From the NCBI GenBank assembly GCA_002077065.1, contig NAJO01000039.1:186001-250000 (forward strand): a stretch of 64,000 nucleotides of DNA. Reading direction: 5' to 3'. The notes beneath the pieces were generated by a model, which saw only the letters and a program-made list of their open reading frames with translations, searched no databases and was not told where the DNA came from. Each line of letters starts with the position of its first letter. Position 1 is the first letter of the stretch. The stretch is from Cryoendolithus antarcticus (Eukaryota > Ascomycota > Dothideomycetes > Cladosporiales > Cladosporiaceae). Position numbers and translations under genes: made by a program. Shown here one piece after another: positions 31,930 through 44,600 of the stretch.

Positions 31930-34338
31930 GATGACTGCGTCTAGGTGGGTGATGGCAAGGCGATCTAAGCTGGTGCTCTTAAGCAAGGGAAACGATGTCG
32001 CGTCCAGACATCCGACTTGAGGTCAAGGGCTTCAAGAGATAGACTAGTGAGAGGCCTTCTGATACAGTTGGGTCGCGGGCGTAGATCAATGCCTGTTGCG
32101 TCAATCGAGTCGTCCAAGTCCAAAGCCAACGACAATGCAACGCTCTGCCAACACACGCAGCGATGGCGGCAGCAACGCGAGAGCCTCGTTCCAGAAGATC
32201 TCACAATGATTCAGGGTTTACATAGATAGCAAAGAGAGAGCCAGCCGCGTCCAAAGTAATACAACAGCAAGATTATTGTTGACAACTTCGCCCCAGCCCC
32301 ATCCGCATAACGCGCAGAAAGCACAGCACCCGTTGCACGACAGCGCGTCGAGCCAGGTGTGACCTTGTCGATAGCTCGGCGCAGCTTTCAAGGCTCGAAG
32401 TGGCAGCCGCGACAAGGGTAGCGTTCGTGCATGTTCGGACGTCGCGTGGATTAGAGCGGGGATGATGGGATTTGGGTTTGCGGGACTGAGATGAGGATAA
32501 CGCGAACATTGAAGGGACGACGCGTTGAGGGGAGGGTAAGGATGGGGGACGCAGCAGGCCGTGCCGTGGAACCTACTGTAGCACTGTACCTCCAAGCCAC
32601 TGCCGTTCGCTTCGACCTCTGGCTGGCCCTGCTGTGTGCGGATGTTGATTGTTCCCGTCCGCCAACGCGTGAATGTCGCGGTTTGGTGGAGTTTGATTTC
32701 CGGGACGTTTGATGACGGACATTGGCGAGAGAACCCAAGGTGACATGGATATACGGTACGGGTATGCAGCGGGCGGAGCGGAGGTCAATGCCGCTGACAG
32801 GGGTTTGGGAAGTCGGATTGATGGAAAACGTCGGGCAGGCGGTTGCACAGCCGCATCAATGTTCCAGATACGCCTATCTCGCAATGCACGTTAATGCTGT
32901 TCTCGTACCGCCACTGTGCGCTCGACGCCGGAATAGCATATGACTGGTATTGACAAGTTCGGCCTCGGACTGTTGTCCTAAGTGGCATGCCGGAAGAAGC
33001 TGCAGGTACATGCATTTCAATGGATCCATCGGACTGCACTCCTGCACTCATCACGATCGCAGCACTGGAAATAGCAGCACCGGCCACTACAGTCGCACAG
33101 TCGTCGTACCTTGTCCGACGACGTCAGCCTCGTCGACCCAATAGTTGGGCAGCACAATGCAAGACAAAGGCTGGAACTCTATGCAAGGCTCTTCCTTCCC
33201 ACGCTTTGCTCACGTGTGGGTGCACGAGGCCAGTGGATATGAGGCTGGAGTCGCGCAGATTTCATGGGTATGTGCGATCCTAGTGAGAGCATGGCAAGAG
33301 CCACGAGAATCAAGGTCCTTCTGTCTCGAAACACTGGCACTGTCTTGGTCGAGTCATGGGCAGGTCTGTTCACGCAGCCCTACAGAAGTGACAACTGCCG
33401 GTCAGTTTCTCTCGATCAATGCCATGGCAGCTGCACTATCGAACACACTCATCGCTCAATAAGCCACAATCCGTACTGCAGGAGACTCTTCCGACCCCCC
33501 GACTTTCTCCAGCATTGTCAGAATTCACCCCAGTTATGGGTCGGATAGGTCTGTACAGACGTCCGAGTCTAGTGAGCGCCGCTGTCCTCACTCTCTGGTC
33601 CGTTGAACGAAAAGCACTGAAGCGCTTCTTTCATTACTTCACATGCTTGACTGCCGCAATCACACCGCCCATGTCACCTCCACTCTAAGCATTCATGTCC
33701 GCACCATCCATCGTTTCAGCCTCACAATCTCCATCAAAGCCCACCTTTGCCTCATGCCCTATCTCGTGTTGTCATCCCCTACCAGACAGCGAGACCCCGG
33801 TCACTCGACAAAGCGATGCCGCTATCGAGTCATCATGCCAGCTCTTAACGCATGCTAGACTTCAACTGCTGAGCACTTATCAGGACGTCAGTATATGATC
33901 TCACGGTCGTGATGAGTGCTTTGCAATACGCTAATTAGCGATCACAGCCTCCTGGCCGATTTGTCTCGGTGAACTGTCTCGCAGCGGTCCACGCCCATCT
34001 TACCGCAAAGTTGAAGTGTTGCTTCGTTCCACGGCTGTCTTGATGGCCCAAGATATCGCAGCTTCCAGAATACCGTGACTATGTACTGCTGTCCAGGGAT
34101 CATAGGATTGCAGCCGTCGTCCACAGTGAGATGTGATTCGATATTACTTGATTTAAAACTCTTTCGCCGTGCTATGCCCTTCATCACCTCACCAGTCGAT
34201 CACCCATATCAGCCCAGAACGCCGCTGAAATGCCGGTCGAGCGCCTTACGATGCTTCTCACAATGCTTCCATGACATTGCTTGCTTCACCGCGCTTTACA
34301 TCTGTCCTACCTTCTCACTCTTCCCGTTGCGCGCCACA
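31930..34338. other. Gene-poor intergenic region
   Basis: About 2.4 kb with no supported gene. Open frames reach 147 codons at 34075-34518, but that one runs opposite the end of the P4-ATPase gene and is a shadow of it. The right end is the 3' flank of the P4-ATPase gene, the left end the promoter of the four-pass membrane protein. Confidence 0.4.
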
Positions 34339-37300
34339 CTACCCCCTGACCTTCCCCACAATCCCCGGCCTGACCCACCTTCTGACCCGTCCCCCAATGT
34401 ACACCGGCCCCACGCTCCCGCCTACAAGCACAGCGAGCCGCCACCAGAACCCCGTCTCAATCACCCACGCCAGACTGAAGTACCCGCCCAAGAATGGCAC
34501 GGAGGCAGCGTAGAGTAAGGCGGTGGAGAGGATCGAGACCCACATACTCCAGTGCCAGGTCTCGATACTGGCAGCGACCATGAGGAGTTCGTTGATTATC
34601 AGGGCCGTGTAGGAGAGGAGTAGCATGCGGTTATCTGGCAAAGTGGAGGAGGGGGAGGAGCCAGGAGTGGGCGAAGGGGCCAAGAGCTGCGCGCCGAGCT
34701 GGATCACTAGCCCCTGGTACAGCGAGATAGCAGTCCAGACCGCGAAAGTGCGATAGCTGAGCGATGTCCCGGCTTGAAGTTCGTGGTACAATTCCGGATA
34801 CAAATTCGTCAGCCGCTCATCGACGTCTCGGTCTAGCACCAAGCTGAAGACCGGCATCATGGTGTACACCGTCGCGTAGCCAACGAGCAGCCAATCGCGG
34901 TATAACGCCACCGGTTCCCCGGCCAAGTGGATGCTGAATACTGTTTGAGCGACCGAGATGAGGAGGCCGCGGTGCATTACGAATTGGCCCAGGGCGGCGC
35001 TGCGTTTATAGCTGTTCCTCCCATGCCAGAGGAGGAGCTTCAGGATATGTGAGAACTGCGTTACCGAGAAGTCTGCAGCGAGAGAGGCCTGCCGGCCTTC
35101 TTTCCCCTCGATGCCGATTCCGATATCCGCAGCAGAAATCATGGAGACGTCGTTCCCTCCATCCCCTATAGCCATCACGCGCTTGCCTGTCGCGGAGCGG
35201 ATAAGAGTGGTGATGGACGCTTTCTGACTCGGTGTGCAGCGCGTGGCTATCACTGCCGGTAAAGGTAGGGTCGCGGCGAGGAAGGCGGAGGGGTGGTGGG
35301 AGAGGTATAGCGCCAGACTTGCGCCGTCTATGAGCAGCGCTGTCGTTGAGGGGGAGGCGAGGAGGGGTTGGAGGGCGGGGAGGCAGAGTGATGGGGAGCA
35401 AAGGGCCAAGATGGGGTGGATTGTTTGGCTTCGAGCCGAGACTAGACGAGCGGACAAAGCGATGGAGCGCGCGGTTTCGGGCTTGTCGCCTGTGAGCATC
35501 CAGATCTTCAAGCCAGCATTCCTCAACGTTTCGAGCGATGGTTTTATGAGGGGCTGGAGCAGGTCTTCGATTGCGGTTAGGCCTAGGGGATGTAGAGCGC
35601 TTTCGAGATGGGTGCTTAGGACACGGCTGATGGCTTTGTCGCGGGCGGTGAGGGACAGGGAGGCGGTGTGCAAGGCGCTGGTGAAGGCTTCGTAGGCTGT
35701 GGGGGAAAGGGCTTTGCGGCCTATGACTAGAGTCCGCAGGCCTTCGCGCGCCATGTTGCCGACTTCTTCGTCGATGTAGTCGTTCGCAGCTAGCAATGGG
35801 GACATGACGGTGTCGGCGCCCTTCTGATAGAAGACGATACCCTCGCCAGGCTGGGTAAGGGTATTGTAGAAGCGGACTACGATCCCCATGCGCTTACTGT
35901 CGGAGGTAAAGGGGAATATGTTGAGGATCTCGACCTTTACTACCGGCACGCCGGCGAAGTGCAGTGTCATGGTTCGACGGTCTCGATGTGCGACTTTGAG
36001 GCCCACGGCTTCGGTCCACTGCACTATGGCGATCTCGTCGGGGGAGGAGGCCTGGTATGAAGTACTCTTCTCGCCGTTTGCGGTTTCGTTGATCGTAGGC
36101 GTGACGTTGTGGCAGATCGCTAATGCCAGCACTAGATCCCTGACCCTCACACCAATCTCCCTTCTCGTCCTCGTCGCACTGGCCAGTCCGCCATAGCCGC
36201 TTGAAGGCGTCCAAAGCGCACCTTCAGCAGCGCCTTCTTCTTTTGCAAAAGAAAGCCGCACGGATTCCCTCACTTCGTCCATAGCCTCCCCACCATAGCT
36301 CCCACTCCCTACATGCACTTTCCTCAACTCCATCTCGTTTCTCGTCAGTGTGCCAGTCTTGTCCGTGAGCAAATACTCGATCCGCCCTAGATCTTCAGGA
36401 ATAGTGCTAGTCCTCACAATTGTGCCCGGGATCCCTTGATCCCGATGAATTAGGTACGCGTACACCGACTTCGCCATATCCAGATTCACGCGCAGACTTA
36501 TCGGCACGATGGTGCTGAATAAGATGAGGAACCGCATGACGGATACATACCATGGTCGCTCTTCTTCATCGTTCTCGAAGCGCTGGAGGGCCACGAGAAG
36601 GAGGGATAGCGCGGCTGTGAGGATGCAGAGGATCTTGACCAGCGAGTTGATCTCCAGCTCCAGAAGGCCGATCTTGGAGCGGGAGGAAGCTGTTGAAAGG
36701 GCGGCGCGGGTTTGTGGGCCGGTGTAGAGGACTACGGCGTGGACTCTTGTGCTGGAGGCGAGGACCGTGTTGGCCCAGGCTGTGTTGTCGATTGTGAGTG
36801 GTGCAGAGGTGATAGTCGGTGTCGTTTCAGGGATGTCTGAGGGAAGCGGATCGTAGACCTGGCTCTGCTTTGGCAGAAGCTCGAGGGTGCCGGCGAAGTC
36901 GTTGACGCGTTTGTCTGGTTTGCCAGCTGTGACACGGAGTCGCAGATACTCGCTGGCTGTTAGCGATTGGGTCAGTGATGCGGCGACGCGGAGCTTCCAG
37001 TCTGTCTCGCCATCAAGCTGATCTGTGCGAATAAAAGCTTCGCCGCCTGCGTCGGAGCTGGCTGTAGTGGATTCGTCGGCCGATACTGACGTGGAGCGTC
37101 TGTCGCCTGCGTCTTCCGTAAGACCTATGAGTGCTTCTGCAGTCCACGGTTGGGCTGATGAGACATCCTCCGACACTGCAGCATCCGTGGCAATGCTCTT
37201 GAGTATGATCACATCCGCAGGCACTCTCTGATTCTTCTCCAGCACAAGAACGTCTCCCACGGCCAGGTCCTTCGCACTCTTCCTCACCTCGATCACCCTG

Positions 37301-38193
37301 GCAGACGGCTCATCTTCACCCCCAACAGCCTCTTCTTCCCTCGCGAGCTCCGCGGTCCTATCTACCTTACTCCTCTTCCCACCCTTGCTCCCACTGAGGC
37401 TTTTTCCCTTGCCCGTTCCTGCTCTGCCGTGCCCCTCCAACCTGAGCACCACGTACGGCTCCTTGTTCGCCTCTCCATCCCGCCTCCTCCTCATAACATC
37501 GTCCCATCCCTCCTTTCCCAACGTCACAGCCAGCACAAACGCCAGCGGCGCCACATAAGTGCTCAAATACCCTATCCTCAGCGCTGGCAGCACCTGAGAG
37601 AGCGCTACAAGCAGGAAGTACAGATTTAGAAAGAGCTTGAACTCATTCCAGAGAGTGACGGGAAGGAAGGAGAGGGCAGTGTACTTGGCGTTGGAGATGG
37701 CGTTGGCGGGATACGGCGTGACCTGGCGAGACCCGACTTGAATGGTTCTGTTCGTAGCTGTAGAGTCTTCGGACGTCTCATCGGCAAGAGCGATCGCAAT
37801 GTGGCGTTTGCTCAAAGGCAACAGTCTCCTTAGTCGTGCCTTCCAGCTTCTGGATCGCGCCTCAGCATCCAAATCCAACAGTGACCCTCTTCTCAGGCTA
37901 CCGTTCGCCAATAACGGCGCATCATCCCCTGCGTGCTCCTCCCTCTTCCCTGGTGCATCCTCGTCTGCTACTAAAGGCTCAAGATCGTCCTCCACCGCCC
38001 TTTGTCTCCTTCGTCCGCCATATCTCAGGTTCCGCAACGGTATGCGGCCGGAGTAGTCAGTACTCGAGCGCGCTTGCCGGCGTGGAGGAGGAGATTGTGA
38101 GGAAGACACGGGATCGAGTTCCTCCAGGTCAAAGTCAAGGTCCGAGTCCGGGTCGTTGTAGCCTTGCTCGCTGCGCTGCTGCTGCCGGTTCAT
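34339..38193 (-). CDS. neo1: P4-type ATPase, Neo1/ATP9 class phospholipid flippase
   Basis: Membrane flippase that moves aminophospholipids to the cytosolic leaflet; Neo1 acts at Golgi and endosomes and, unlike other P4-ATPases, needs no Cdc50 subunit (family knowledge). Single exon, 1284 residues. Visible motifs are the actuator loop DQLDGETDWKLR (Glu about 396), the phosphorylation site DKTGTLT (Asp about 611), the nucleotide-binding QASSPDEIAIVQW, KGADTVM, the LTGDKPETA loop, and the hinge AIGDGGNDVSMI. Membrane pairs flank these, with about six C-terminal segments. An acidic, disordered N-terminus of about 170 residues precedes TM1. The sequences LNLYFLLVALSQVLPALR and DKTGTLTRNEMELRKVHVG favour Neo1 over the Drs2/Dnf classes. 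It is divergent from SEC16. Confidence 0.92.
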   Translation of the reverse strand: MNRQQQRSEQGYNDPDSDLDFDLEELDPVSSSQSPPPRRQARSSTDYSGRIPLRNLRYGGRRRQRAVEDDLEPLVADEDAPGKREEHAGDDAPLLANGSLRRGSLLDLDAEARSRSWKARLRRLLPLSKRHIAIALADETSEDSTATNRTIQVGSRQVTPYPANAISNAKYTALSFLPVTLWNEFKLFLNLYFLLVALSQVLPALRIGYLSTYVAPLAFVLAVTLGKEGWDDVMRRRRDGEANKEPYVVLRLEGHGRAGTGKGKSLSGSKGGKRSKVDRTAELAREEEAVGGEDEPSARVIEVRKSAKDLAVGDVLVLEKNQRVPADVIILKSIATDAAVSEDVSSAQPWTAEALIGLTEDAGDRRSTSVSADESTTASSDAGGEAFIRTDQLDGETDWKLRVAASLTQSLTASEYLRLRVTAGKPDKRVNDFAGTLELLPKQSQVYDPLPSDIPETTPTITSAPLTIDNTAWANTVLASSTRVHAVVLYTGPQTRAALSTASSRSKIGLLELEINSLVKILCILTAALSLLLVALQRFENDEEERPWYVSVMRFLILFSTIVPISLRVNLDMAKSVYAYLIHRDQGIPGTIVRTSTIPEDLGRIEYLLTDKTGTLTRNEMELRKVHVGSGSYGGEAMDEVRESVRLSFAKEEGAAEGALWTPSSGYGGLASATRTRREIGVRVRDLVLALAICHNVTPTINETANGEKSTSYQASSPDEIAIVQWTEAVGLKVAHRDRRTMTLHFAGVPVVKVEILNIFPFTSDSKRMGIVVRFYNTLTQPGEGIVFYQKGADTVMSPLLAANDYIDEEVGNMAREGLRTLVIGRKALSPTAYEAFTSALHTASLSLTARDKAISRVLSTHLESALHPLGLTAIEDLLQPLIKPSLETLRNAGLKIWMLTGDKPETARSIALSARLVSARSQTIHPILALCSPSLCLPALQPLLASPSTTALLIDGASLALYLSHHPSAFLAATLPLPAVIATRCTPSQKASITTLIRSATGKRVMAIGDGGNDVSMISAADIGIGIEGKEGRQASLAADFSVTQFSHILKLLLWHGRNSYKRSAALGQFVMHRGLLISVAQTVFSIHLAGEPVALYRDWLLVGYATVYTMMPVFSLVLDRDVDERLTNLYPELYHELQAGTSLSYRTFAVWTAISLYQGLVIQLGAQLLAPSPTPGSSPSSTLPDNRMLLLSYTALIINELLMVAASIETWHWSMWVSILSTALLYAASVPFLGGYFSLAWVIETGFWWRLAVLVGGSVGPVYIGGRVRRWVRPGIVGKVRG

Positions 38194-38673
38194 GCCGCAT
38201 TTGGACGGCGGAGGTGCCTAGTAGGTGTCACTCTTCTGCGTAGTCGCGTCGCGCCGCGTACAGGAACACTCGGGACAAGCGGCAAGGTGCAAGGCAAGCG
38301 AGGAAGAACGAGTCGTTGAGTCGTTACGTCGTTAGGAGAGCAAGCTCTTTGTTCAAGATTACTGCAGTCAATAGGCGACAAACAGCTGTACCCTAACATG
38401 TGAGACGAGATGACGGCGCGGCTATACCCGTCCTATGAACACCATCCCATACACTAGCACCTCCTAGCCCCCGTCTCATCGCCATCTATCCATCTCTAAT
38501 GCCCTCCCCTTCGGATTGTTGCGATGCTTTGCCTTCCGTTCTGTTGACTCCGCGCCTCTGACTTTCCTTCCCGCGCGACGCTCAGCGGCAGCTCGACTCC
38601 GTTCCGGTCACCAAGGCATCCCTCCACCTGACCTCCGCATCCTGACCCTTGACCTCTTGAGAAGCACTACATA
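38194..38673. promoter_or_regulatory. Shared divergent promoter region of NEO1-like and SEC16
   Basis: 480 bases between the two start codons; both genes serve membrane traffic. A pyrimidine-rich tract precedes the SEC16 ATG, typical of fungal transcription start regions. I identify no specific factor site. Confidence 0.45.
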
Positions 38674-41600
38674 ATGGAGCCAGCAGAGGATGATAGTCCC
38701 GCCTTCCCTGACTTCGGCTCCGCCTTCCCCTCCCCAATACCAACAGCTCCTCCCACATCAGAAACACCCCTATCGCTCCCGCAGTCCACGCCCATAAAAC
38801 CCATACCCTCCGCATTCCCGTCTCGCCCCTCAGCAGCAGAGGAAGATGATGACTTCTTTGACCGCTACCCCGGCGCCACGCCCGATAAGCTCCGTCGGCC
38901 AATAGCTGCAAGTCCAGATTTCAGGCGCAGCAGTATCAGTGTGACTGAGACTGTGGACGTGAGCTCACGGGCTGTGGGAGAGGGCGAGAGGAGTTTGCAG
39001 GGCGAGACGCGGACGCTCGTCGAGGGTGAGACGGGAAGGCGGGGGAGTATCATGGTCGTGGAGAGCGTGGATGTTAGTTCACGCGGGACCTGGGAGGAGG
39101 AGAGGGGGATTGTTCCAGGGACGAGAACGAGCGTCGAACCCTCGGGGGAGCACGAGTATGACGTGAATGCGGGCGGTCCGGGGGACCAAGAGTGGGAGGC
39201 AGATGAAGAAACGGCTATGTTCGCGCCTGACGAGAGTGCGGAGGCGAAGGCGGCACATCTGGAAGAGGCGATGCGTGCGACGCTTGAAGTGCAGGCAGTC
39301 ATCACGTCTGGGGAGGATATGGCGGACGAGCAGGCGAGAGCGCTCACGTCGGATGCAGAAGTGCATCCGCCAGAAGAACACTACGAGCATCAGGGCGAGA
39401 TCACCGAGTTGGAAGAGGCGCTTGATGAGAGCACAGAGGCGCCGCTGATGGACGACGAGGAGCCCGCGCCTACAATCGAAAGCAGAACGGCAACGATGCA
39501 GGAGCCTGAAGAAGAGCTACTTGAAGACAACTCGGACGAGGAGAACGTGGTCTCGAGACCGCCGCCACAGCCCCTGCAGCCTGCGCATGCAATGGCGGAG
39601 AGATCGTTTACAACGAACTTCACGGACTTGCCTCGAGCGAATCATGAGCTCAAGAGAACGTCAGAGCCAAGGCAAGCTCCGATCGCTGAAGAATGGCCTG
39701 CAGCGGGTGACGATAAGACATTTGGTGATCTTCTTGACACTGAAGAGGTTCAAGTCCACGAGGCTCCCAGCAATGCTCAAGCTACGTACGGCGACCAGTG
39801 GCCAGAGGAGGAAGCCGACCATGACTTCTTTGACGACGCTCCCCCGCAACTTCCCGAGCAGCCATGGTCGTCAGAAGCCGACGATGATACGTTTGGTCAG
39901 ATCTTGGGTAACGAGCCGAAGTCCCAGAGCAACGGCATCTCATCTCACGACGATGTGCCTGCGGAGGACGACCTCAGCGCAGCGTGGGCAGCTGCAATGG
40001 ACGACGATGAGATCTTGAACGAGGCTGAGATTGATCCCAAGGCTTTCTTCGGCGATGACGATGAGCTCCTCGACGACGAGCCGTTTCTGATGGATCTGGC
40101 GCAAGATGAGCCATTGCGAGCAATTCCTGAGCAAGCAAGACTAAGTCGACCGTCCTACGCACCTGCGAACTCGCAGAACCCGATGCAGCAGATATCGTAT
40201 GGCGCACCGACCACGCCCTTCCTCGATCAAACATCTGCTCGCTCTGGAGGTACTCCGTCCACGGGCTTGTTCGATGTGTACAACCATGCTGCGCCTGTAC
40301 AGCCTCAACAGCGGCCACCGATTTCGACCGCTCAAAGCTTTGCGGACAAGTCAAAGGGAGGGTATCAATCGCCATACGATCTGCCAATGGATGTGGTCAA
40401 GCCTCGAAGACGGCCGCAGCAGAACCCGCAGTCACAATCACGGGAATTACCCAAGCCGCCTCCACGGACTAGCAGCTTCCACGGCGCACCTCCTGTTCTG
40501 TCGCCTCCGAATTCGAGTCATGGTGTACCTGGTGCTGCATCTCCAATGGCTGCCAGAACGACGCCGAAGACTGATGCTGGCTTCTTCGCTGAGCTTCCAA
40601 TGGCGTCGAAGCCGCGGACGAGACCGTCTGGTGCTTACACGCCTCAATTAAGTAACACGCCTGCGCCACCAATGCCTAATGGACAACACTTCCCGTCGCG
40701 AGGAGGGCCAGTACAACCACCGCAAGCGCAGACAGCATTCGGCCAGCAGCCATCGAGGCCAGCGGCTCCACCGACGCCACAGCAGCAACAGCCTCAGATG
40801 CTTGGTGGGCTCAGACAGCCAGGGCGAAATCCCTTGTTCCCTGATCAGCCCTCAGCTTACGCACCGCAATTCAACGAGACACCTCCTACACCAGCGTCCG
40901 GCTCGAGCTATTACGCTCCATCGCACATGCCCCTTGCCGCCCCCGCGCCGCCAACAAATCGCTTCTCGCCTGCTCCTCCGCCCAATGCTGCACCACCTGC
41001 TGCAGCGTCAAGATACTCGCCGGCACCGGCTGCTCAGCCACAGCAGCAGCACCACCAGCCGCCGACGAAGCCAGTGCAGCGACAGCCGTCTGCTCCAGCG
41101 GTACCGCCGCCAGCAGTCAACCGTGCGCACTCGTTCGTGCCGCGGACGAGCAGTCCACTGGCTCAGCATGGCAGACCCTCACAAGCTCAATATGAGCAGC
41201 CAGATGCGTATCGGAGTATGCCGTTCTCGCCTAGTTCACCGCCAACGACGAACGGCCTGCACCTGTCGCCACAACGAAGAGAGTCGGGCAACACGAAGCA
41301 CACGCCTCCCAGCACAAGCGCAGGACCACAAGAGTCGCCATACTCAGCCCCGCCGCAGAGACCACGAACACAATCACCGGGAACAGTGATGAAGACTGCG
41401 CGGATAGGCTTCACCCCACTCGAACGTCCAGGCAGCACAGGCCCTCCGTCGTCGATGTACGGGTCTTCTGCTCCCCACTCGACAGCCATCAAGGCTCCTG
41501 TGCACCGCAGACAATTCTCCCGCGAAATGTCCTTCGCAGTGCCACAAGATGAGCGCGCACAAGATCCTTTAGAACGCTGGAAGGGCCACGCGATCTTCAA

Positions 41601-44600
41601 ATGGGGTCCCTCAGGCGCAGTCGTCACGAGCTTCCCCAAGCATATGCCTTTCTACGGCCACGGCGCTCCGACCATCAAATGTACATCTGGCGATGTCAAG
41701 CTGCAGGACGTTAAGGACGTGCTGCCGCTTAGTGACCGCGATGTGAGGTTCCCCGGTCCGCTGCAAGCTAGAAGTAAGGGCAAGAAGAAGGAGCTCCTCG
41801 CATGGATGTCGGGGAAGATAGAGGATCTGGAAAGGGAGACGGAGGGCGCGATGCTGGACTTCAGACTCCCTCCCGATGCCAAGAAGCGTGTGGAAGAGAA
41901 GCTGGTCCTCTGGAAACTCACTCGCATCTACCTCGAGCACGACGGCGTGCTAGAAGGCACGCCCAAACTCGAGGGAGAAGTCCGCCGCATCCTACTCCCA
42001 AATCTCGCACAGCTCGGCCAAGTCGCAGAGCTACAAAGCCCTACATCTGCGACCATCCAGCCCGACCCAATAGATCCTCAAACCCTCGCCCAGCTCCGAC
42101 AAGCGCTCTTCGAAGGGCAGCGTGAACGCGCAGTTTGGCTGGCAGAGGAGAAGAAACTTTGGGGCCACGCGATGCTGATTGCAAGCACCATGGGCCCGGA
42201 TGTGTGGAAGCAGATCGTGGGCTCTTTCGTGCGGTCGCAGGTCAAGTCTGTCGGCTCGGATGCGAGGAGTCTGGCGGCGCTGTATCAAGTCTTCGCGGGG
42301 AGTGCGGAGGACGTGGTAGATGAGCTTGTGCCCCCTAGTGCGAGAGCCGGGTTCAGAATGATAAGTAAGACCGAAGGTGTAGCCGCTGGGAACCCGCTTG
42401 ATGGGTTGGATCAGTGGCGCGAGACCCTGGCATTGGTGACGAGTAACCGCACCCCCGGCGACGCGCAATCCCTCGTGTCCCTCGGTAAACTCCTAGCAGG
42501 CTACGACCGCGTCGAAGCAGCCCACGCCTGTTTCCTCTTCGCCCGCTCCCTAGCCAAACACTCCGGCGCCGACGATCCGGAAACGCACTTCGTGCTCCTC
42601 GGCGGCAACGCCTCCACCGGCGGTGCGAATCTAGACGCCATCACCCTGACGGAAATCTACGAGTACGCCTCGTCGCTGTCCCTGCCCTCGTCCGCAGCAC
42701 ATTATATCCCGCACCTGCAAGCCTACAAGCTTCTGCACGGCCAGCAGTTGGCAGCTTATGGACTGAAGGCGCAGGCGGAGGCGTATTGCGCGCATATTGA
42801 TGGTGCGATTCGGGCTACGACGAGGCCGAGCGGGTATTATCACCAAGCGTTGGCGCAGGAGCTGATAAATTTCAACGCCTTCCTGTCACAAACCCCGCAC
42901 ACGGGCTCGAGCGGCAAGTTCTTCAGCAAGCCAGCCATGGACAAAGTCTCCTCCGGCGTTGGCAGCTGGCTAAGCAAATTCGTCGCTGGGGATGAAGGCG
43001 AAGGCGGCGCTTCCGGCCTTAGCTCCCCAGGGCAAGTTGGTACGCCGGGTGAGGGAGGGCCGTTTGGAGGTGTGAATGGCGGGAGTGGAGCGATTTCGCG
43101 TAGTGCGAGTGGAGAGGAGCTGTATAATCCTATGCTTGGCAACCTTGCCTCTCCGCCGCTGTCGCTGGGCACGCCATTTCAGCATCACGCTGCTACTGGC
43201 GCGGCTGGGAAATATGTTCCCGGAGCCCAAGTGACAACGACCTCGGGCAGTCGTTATGCGCCTTCAGTTCCTTCGCAGTTCGCACCCTCGCGCTCGTCGA
43301 TGGACTCGGATCGCTCGGCCGATCCGCCGCAACAGTTCGGCGCAAGTCTGGGCTTGCCTTCGGCGGAGCCCATACGGCCTGCTTCTGCGCGGTATGCGAG
43401 CTATGCTCCTGCGTCTGTGCAATCCGAACAGCAGAGTCCGCAGTTACTGGGTGTGCCTGGACGACCCGCACAGCCGGAAAGAGCGCTGAGTGATTACTCC
43501 GTGCCCTACGCAAGCGGAGGGAGCGGCGTCGAGAGTAGAAGGGGCAGCGCATTTAGTGGCATCTCCACAGGGAGCTACGAGCCGAAACCGCTGTTGGCGG
43601 ATCAGGATGGGTTTGGATCCTACACGCCTCCCGTGCAATCCATACTACCATCGGAATCCCCAGAGCTCGAAGTCGCGACCGAGAACCCCTGGACTCAGCC
43701 TGAGGATCCGGAAGGCGGGGCAGGCTACGCGCCACCGGAAGCTGGAGGTGGAGGGTATGAGCCGCCAGCTTACGTGCCCTACCAGCCGGACCCGGACTCA
43801 GACGACGACGCCGCTGCGTCTACGAAAGCTAAGCCGAAGAAACGCTCAATGCTGGATGATGAGGGGGATGATGATATCATCTCCCGCGCCGCGGCGCTCA
43901 AATCTTCTAAACCCCTCCCTCCCTCCACCTCCTCTACCTCCTCCAAATCCGCCGCCGACGCAGCAGCAGATGCCGCTTTCCGCGCTGCTGCCGAGGCGGA
44001 CGCTGCTCGTGACGCTAGACCTGCGGCTGGAAGTAAGGGTTGGCTCGGCGGCTGGTTCGGCGGGAAGAACAAAGGGGAGCTAGGCGCTGGCGGGGCTGCG
44101 GCGCCAGCTGGACCCATTAGGGCCAAGCTCGGCGAGGAGAACTCGTTCTACTTTGACAAAGAGCTCGGGAAATGGGTCAACAAGAAAGCTGGTCCTGAAG
44201 CTGCTGCTGCGGCGGCTGTGGGCACGCCGCCGCCGCCTAAGGGGATGGGGAGTAGGGGCTCGAGTGGAGCTGTGGGAATTGCGATGGGGCCGCCTTCTAG
44301 TCGGGCGGCGAGCGGGGCTAGTTTACCGCCGCTGTCTTCTAGCTTCTCGTCTGCTGCCGCTGGGATGGGTGGGCCAGGCAGTCGGCCACCCACGTCCTCC
44401 GGCCTCTCTTCCACCTCTGCGGCGGCGATGCTGATGGGCACTAGTCCTGCGCTTAGCTCTGGCCCGCCTAGCCGCACGGGCACGCCTGCCGGTGCGGCTG
44501 GGAGGGTTGTGAGTGAGGGGAGTCGGCCGGGGAGCGGTATGAGTGGCAATGGCACACAAGCTGGGACTTTGGAAGAGTTATTGGGTCCCGCTGGGGCGAA

